From: UBA3071 sp965369635
GTDB lineage: Bacteria > Chloroflexota > Anaerolineae > UBA3071
NCBI GenBank assembly: GCA_965369635.1
Contig: CBDURC010000140.1
Span: forward strand, 1-8,265
Direction: 5' to 3'
DNA: 8,265 bases
The notes beneath the pieces are model-generated. The model ran no database searches. It was given only the letters and a program-made list of their open reading frames with translations, and was not told where the DNA came from. Made by a program: the position numbers and the translations under genes. Position 1 is the first letter of the stretch; every line of letters starts with the position of its first letter. Of this stretch, positions 6,168-8,265 are shown piece by piece.

Positions 6168-7181
6168 ATGACCAAATACCTCATCAGACGCGTCCTCTGG
6201 GCTATCCCCGTCCTCCTCCTGGTGTCCCTCGTGGTCTTCGTCCTCATCCGCGCCATCCCCGGAGGGCCGTTCGACTTCGTGGGAGATAAGGCGCTGCCGC
6301 CATCGGTGGTCAAGAACCTGGAGGCCAAGTACCACCTCGATTGGCCCGTGTGGCAGCAATTCTGTGGCTACCTCTTGGGTGACAAGATCTGCACCCTGGG
6401 CAAGGAGTCAGGAAGTGGCGGGCTCATCCAGGGTGACCTGGGGCCCTCCTACCGCTACCGTGGGCGCACGGTGAACGATATCATCGCTTCCGGCCTGCCC
6501 GTGTCCGCCCAATTGGGTATCATGGCCATGGCTATAGCGGTCATCCCCGGGGTCCTGCTGGGGGTGTTTGCCGCCCTGAAGCAAAACAGTGCTGTAGACT
6601 ACGCGGCGACCTTCGTGGCCATCCTCGGAGCTTCGATCTCCAACGTCGTCTTGGGGCCCATGCTCATATTTATCTTTGCCCTGGAGTTGGATTGGTTCCC
6701 CGTGGCCCGCTGGGGTGTCTCAGCGCCCTACTTCCTCGGCTTCATCCCCGCACCCACAGCCAAGTTCTGGCTCCACGCCGCACTGCCGGTTATCACTCTG
6801 GGCAGTGGCTTGGCGGCGCGCATCACCCGGCTCACCCGGGCCAGCCTGCTGCAGGTTGTCAGGGAAGACTACATCCGCACTGCCCGGGCCAAGGGACTGC
6901 GCGAGCGGGTGGTGGTCATGCGCCATGCCCTGAAGAACAGCCTCATCCCCGTTGTGACCATGCTCGGCCCCATGTTTGCTGCCGTGCTCACGGGGACGTT
7001 CGTGGTGGAACTGCTCTTCGCCATCCCCGGCCTGGGGAAGCACTTCATTACTAGCATCGGCAACCGCGACTACCCCGTCGTCATGGGCACGACGTTGCTC
7101 TACGGCGTGGCCATCGTCGTCGCCAATCTCTTCGTGGACATCACCTACGCCTGGTTGGATCCCCGCATCCGCTACGACTGA
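6168..7181 (+). CDS. dppB: Peptide/nickel-type ABC importer permease, DppB-like
   Basis: This is the first inner-membrane channel subunit, with 337 residues. The N-terminus MTKYLIRRVLWAIPVLLLVSLVVFVLIRAIPGGP is the standard OppB/DppB start (first helix about 9-29). Further helices lie at about 111-137, 147-173, 205-222, 261-285 and 305-325. The EAA coupling loop that contacts an ATPase is at about 232-260, REDYIRTARAKGL followed by HALKNSLIP. FAIPGLG and the end DPRIRYD are typical too. It is about 30 residues longer than the usual 306. The extra length lies in the external loop between helices 1 and 2 (about 62-95) and contains C66 and C75, which could form a disulfide. It heads a permease pair with a 41-bp gap to the next gene. 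No clear promoter was found directly upstream, so readthrough from the binding-protein gene is possible. Confidence 0.95.
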   Translation: MTKYLIRRVLWAIPVLLLVSLVVFVLIRAIPGGPFDFVGDKALPPSVVKNLEAKYHLDWPVWQQFCGYLLGDKICTLGKESGSGGLIQGDLGPSYRYRGRTVNDIIASGLPVSAQLGIMAMAIAVIPGVLLGVFAALKQNSAVDYAATFVAILGASISNVVLGPMLIFIFALELDWFPVARWGVSAPYFLGFIPAPTAKFWLHAALPVITLGSGLAARITRLTRASLLQVVREDYIRTARAKGLRERVVVMRHALKNSLIPVVTMLGPMFAAVLTGTFVVELLFAIPGLGKHFITSIGNRDYPVVMGTTLLYGVAIVVANLFVDITYAWLDPRIRYD

Positions 7182-7222
7182 GATGCGCCACGAGTGCATT
7201 CGCAGACCAAAGGAGCAGAATC

Positions 7223-8263
7223 ATGGCTGTAGCTGAAAAGCCTCACGTTGATATTGACTTCGCACTCCGTAAGGAGCGCAGTCCCTGGGGGGACGCCTTC
7301 CAACAACTGCTAAAACACAAAGTGGCTGTCGGCTCTGGTGTATTCATCATCCTTTTGATCCTGATGGCTCTTTTCGCCAGTTTCGTGGCCCCATTTCCTT
7401 ACGCCAGGACCAGTTTCACGGATAACTATGCGCCTGCCGGCAGCATCACGCAGTTGGAGAAGCCCGAGTTCGCAGGCAAAAGGTACTGGTTGGGCGCCGA
7501 CTACCTGGGGCGGGACATTCTCAGCCGCACCATCTTTGGCGCGCAGGTGTCGCTGACCGTCGGTTTCGTTGGCGCCGGGGTGAGTATGATCATCGGCGTC
7601 ATCTACGGACTCATCTCCGGATACAGCAGTGCCCGGATAGATAACTTCATGATGCGCTTCGTAGACTTCCTCTACGCCCTGCCCCTGATCATCTTCGTCA
7701 TCCTCATGCAGGTGTTCTTCAAGGCCCAAGCCCGACACGTAACTCAGGGAGCGGCCAGTTTCTGGACACCCTTCGTGGCGATTGACCAGAAGCTGGGCGG
7801 GATGTTCTTCCTGTTCGTCGCCCTGGGCGTATTGAACTGGCTGGGCATGGCGCGCCTCACCCGGGGGCAGGTGCTCTCCTACAGGGAGAAGGAGTTCATC
7901 GAGGCCGCCCGCATGGTGGGGGCCAGCGACATGCGCATCGTGTTCAAGCACTTGCTGCCCAACGTGTTGGGGCCCTGTATCGTGGCCGAAACGCTGACCA
8001 TTCCGGGTTACATCTTCCTCGAGGCCTTCCTGAGCTTCATCGGCCTGGGCATTGATGCGCCACGGCCCAGTTGGGGCAACATGATCTCTGAGAACTACGC
8101 TGGCCTGTATGCCGTGCGCGGGCAATCGCTGGGCGAAATACTCGTTGACTCCCATCTGCTCTCCGTGCTTGTGCCCTCCATTGCTCTGACGGTGTCGGTG
8201 CTGGCTTTCAACTTCCTGGGCGATGGGCTGCGGGATGCCTTCGACCCCCGCCTGCGGGAGTAG
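7223..8263 (+). CDS. dppC: Peptide/nickel-type ABC importer permease, DppC-like
   Basis: This is the second channel subunit, with 346 residues, and it completes the importer. A cytoplasmic tail of about 33 residues precedes helix 1 (34-56). The family motif LGADYLGRDILSR is at 90-102. Further helices lie at about 108-133, 148-166, 194-210, 250-275 and 313-332. The EAA loop is at about 222-252, EKEFIEAARMVGAS followed by HLLPNVLGP. The C-terminus is the usual FLGDGLRDAFDPRLRE. The length exceeds the normal 300 or so, mainly through a longer external segment after helix 1 (about 60-85) and an insert between helices 3 and 4 (about 167-193, KAQARHVTQGAASFWTP). AAAGGAG at 7209-7215 fixes the ATG. 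The gene is complete; its stop is two bases from the window end, so what follows is unseen. Confidence 0.95.
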   Translation: MAVAEKPHVDIDFALRKERSPWGDAFQQLLKHKVAVGSGVFIILLILMALFASFVAPFPYARTSFTDNYAPAGSITQLEKPEFAGKRYWLGADYLGRDILSRTIFGAQVSLTVGFVGAGVSMIIGVIYGLISGYSSARIDNFMMRFVDFLYALPLIIFVILMQVFFKAQARHVTQGAASFWTPFVAIDQKLGGMFFLFVALGVLNWLGMARLTRGQVLSYREKEFIEAARMVGASDMRIVFKHLLPNVLGPCIVAETLTIPGYIFLEAFLSFIGLGIDAPRPSWGNMISENYAGLYAVRGQSLGEILVDSHLLSVLVPSIALTVSVLAFNFLGDGLRDAFDPRLRE

Positions 8264-8265
8264 CA

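Overview
The window is a stretch of bacterial chromosome, most likely from a Chloroflexota (Anaerolineae-like) genome. The best clue is the solute-binding lipoprotein. Directly after its lipobox cysteine it carries a long valine/glutamate-rich linker ending in TATPVPVEE, a style I associate with Chloroflexota binding proteins. High-GC coding sequence and repeat-laden spacers agree with this, but no marker gene is present, so the assignment is inference.

Layout, all on the + strand. (1) 57-1149: an ECF-type RNA polymerase sigma factor overlapping by 14 bp a single-pass membrane protein that is probably its anti-sigma factor. (2) 1150-1479: a spacer with a 9-bp-period repeat, a good housekeeping-type promoter (1274-1302) and a hairpin repeat. 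(3) 1480-3457: two tightly coupled ABC ATPases of the DppD and DppF type. (4) 3458-3799: a spacer with a second copy of the hairpin repeat, then a structured leader containing a perfect but orphan Shine-Dalgarno sequence. (5) 3800-5662: the family 5 substrate-binding lipoprotein. (6) 5663-6167: a 505-bp non-coding stretch packed with inverted repeats, including a GC-rich 13-bp hairpin, a repeated AGTTGCACT motif, a perfect 12-bp palindrome and a 107-bp MITE-like palindromic element. (7) 6168-8263: two inner-membrane permeases of the DppB and DppC type; the second ends 2 bp before the window does.

Together genes 3-7 make a complete peptide/nickel-type (PepT family) ABC importer. The lipoprotein captures the ligand outside the membrane, the two permeases form the channel, and the two ATPases drive transport. 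Peptides are the default ligand guess, but this family also includes nickel, oligosaccharide and other binders, and the sequence does not decide. The gene order is D-F-A-B-C instead of the familiar A-B-C-D-F, and the lipoprotein gene is isolated on both sides by structured spacers. Such isolation would let it be expressed at a different level from the membrane parts. The sigma/anti-sigma pair looks like a separate unit; nothing shows that it controls the transporter.

I found no undescribed protein system here. The coding content is ordinary. The less ordinary material is in the three spacers: dispersed-type repeats, a possible non-autonomous mobile element and an unexplained leader.
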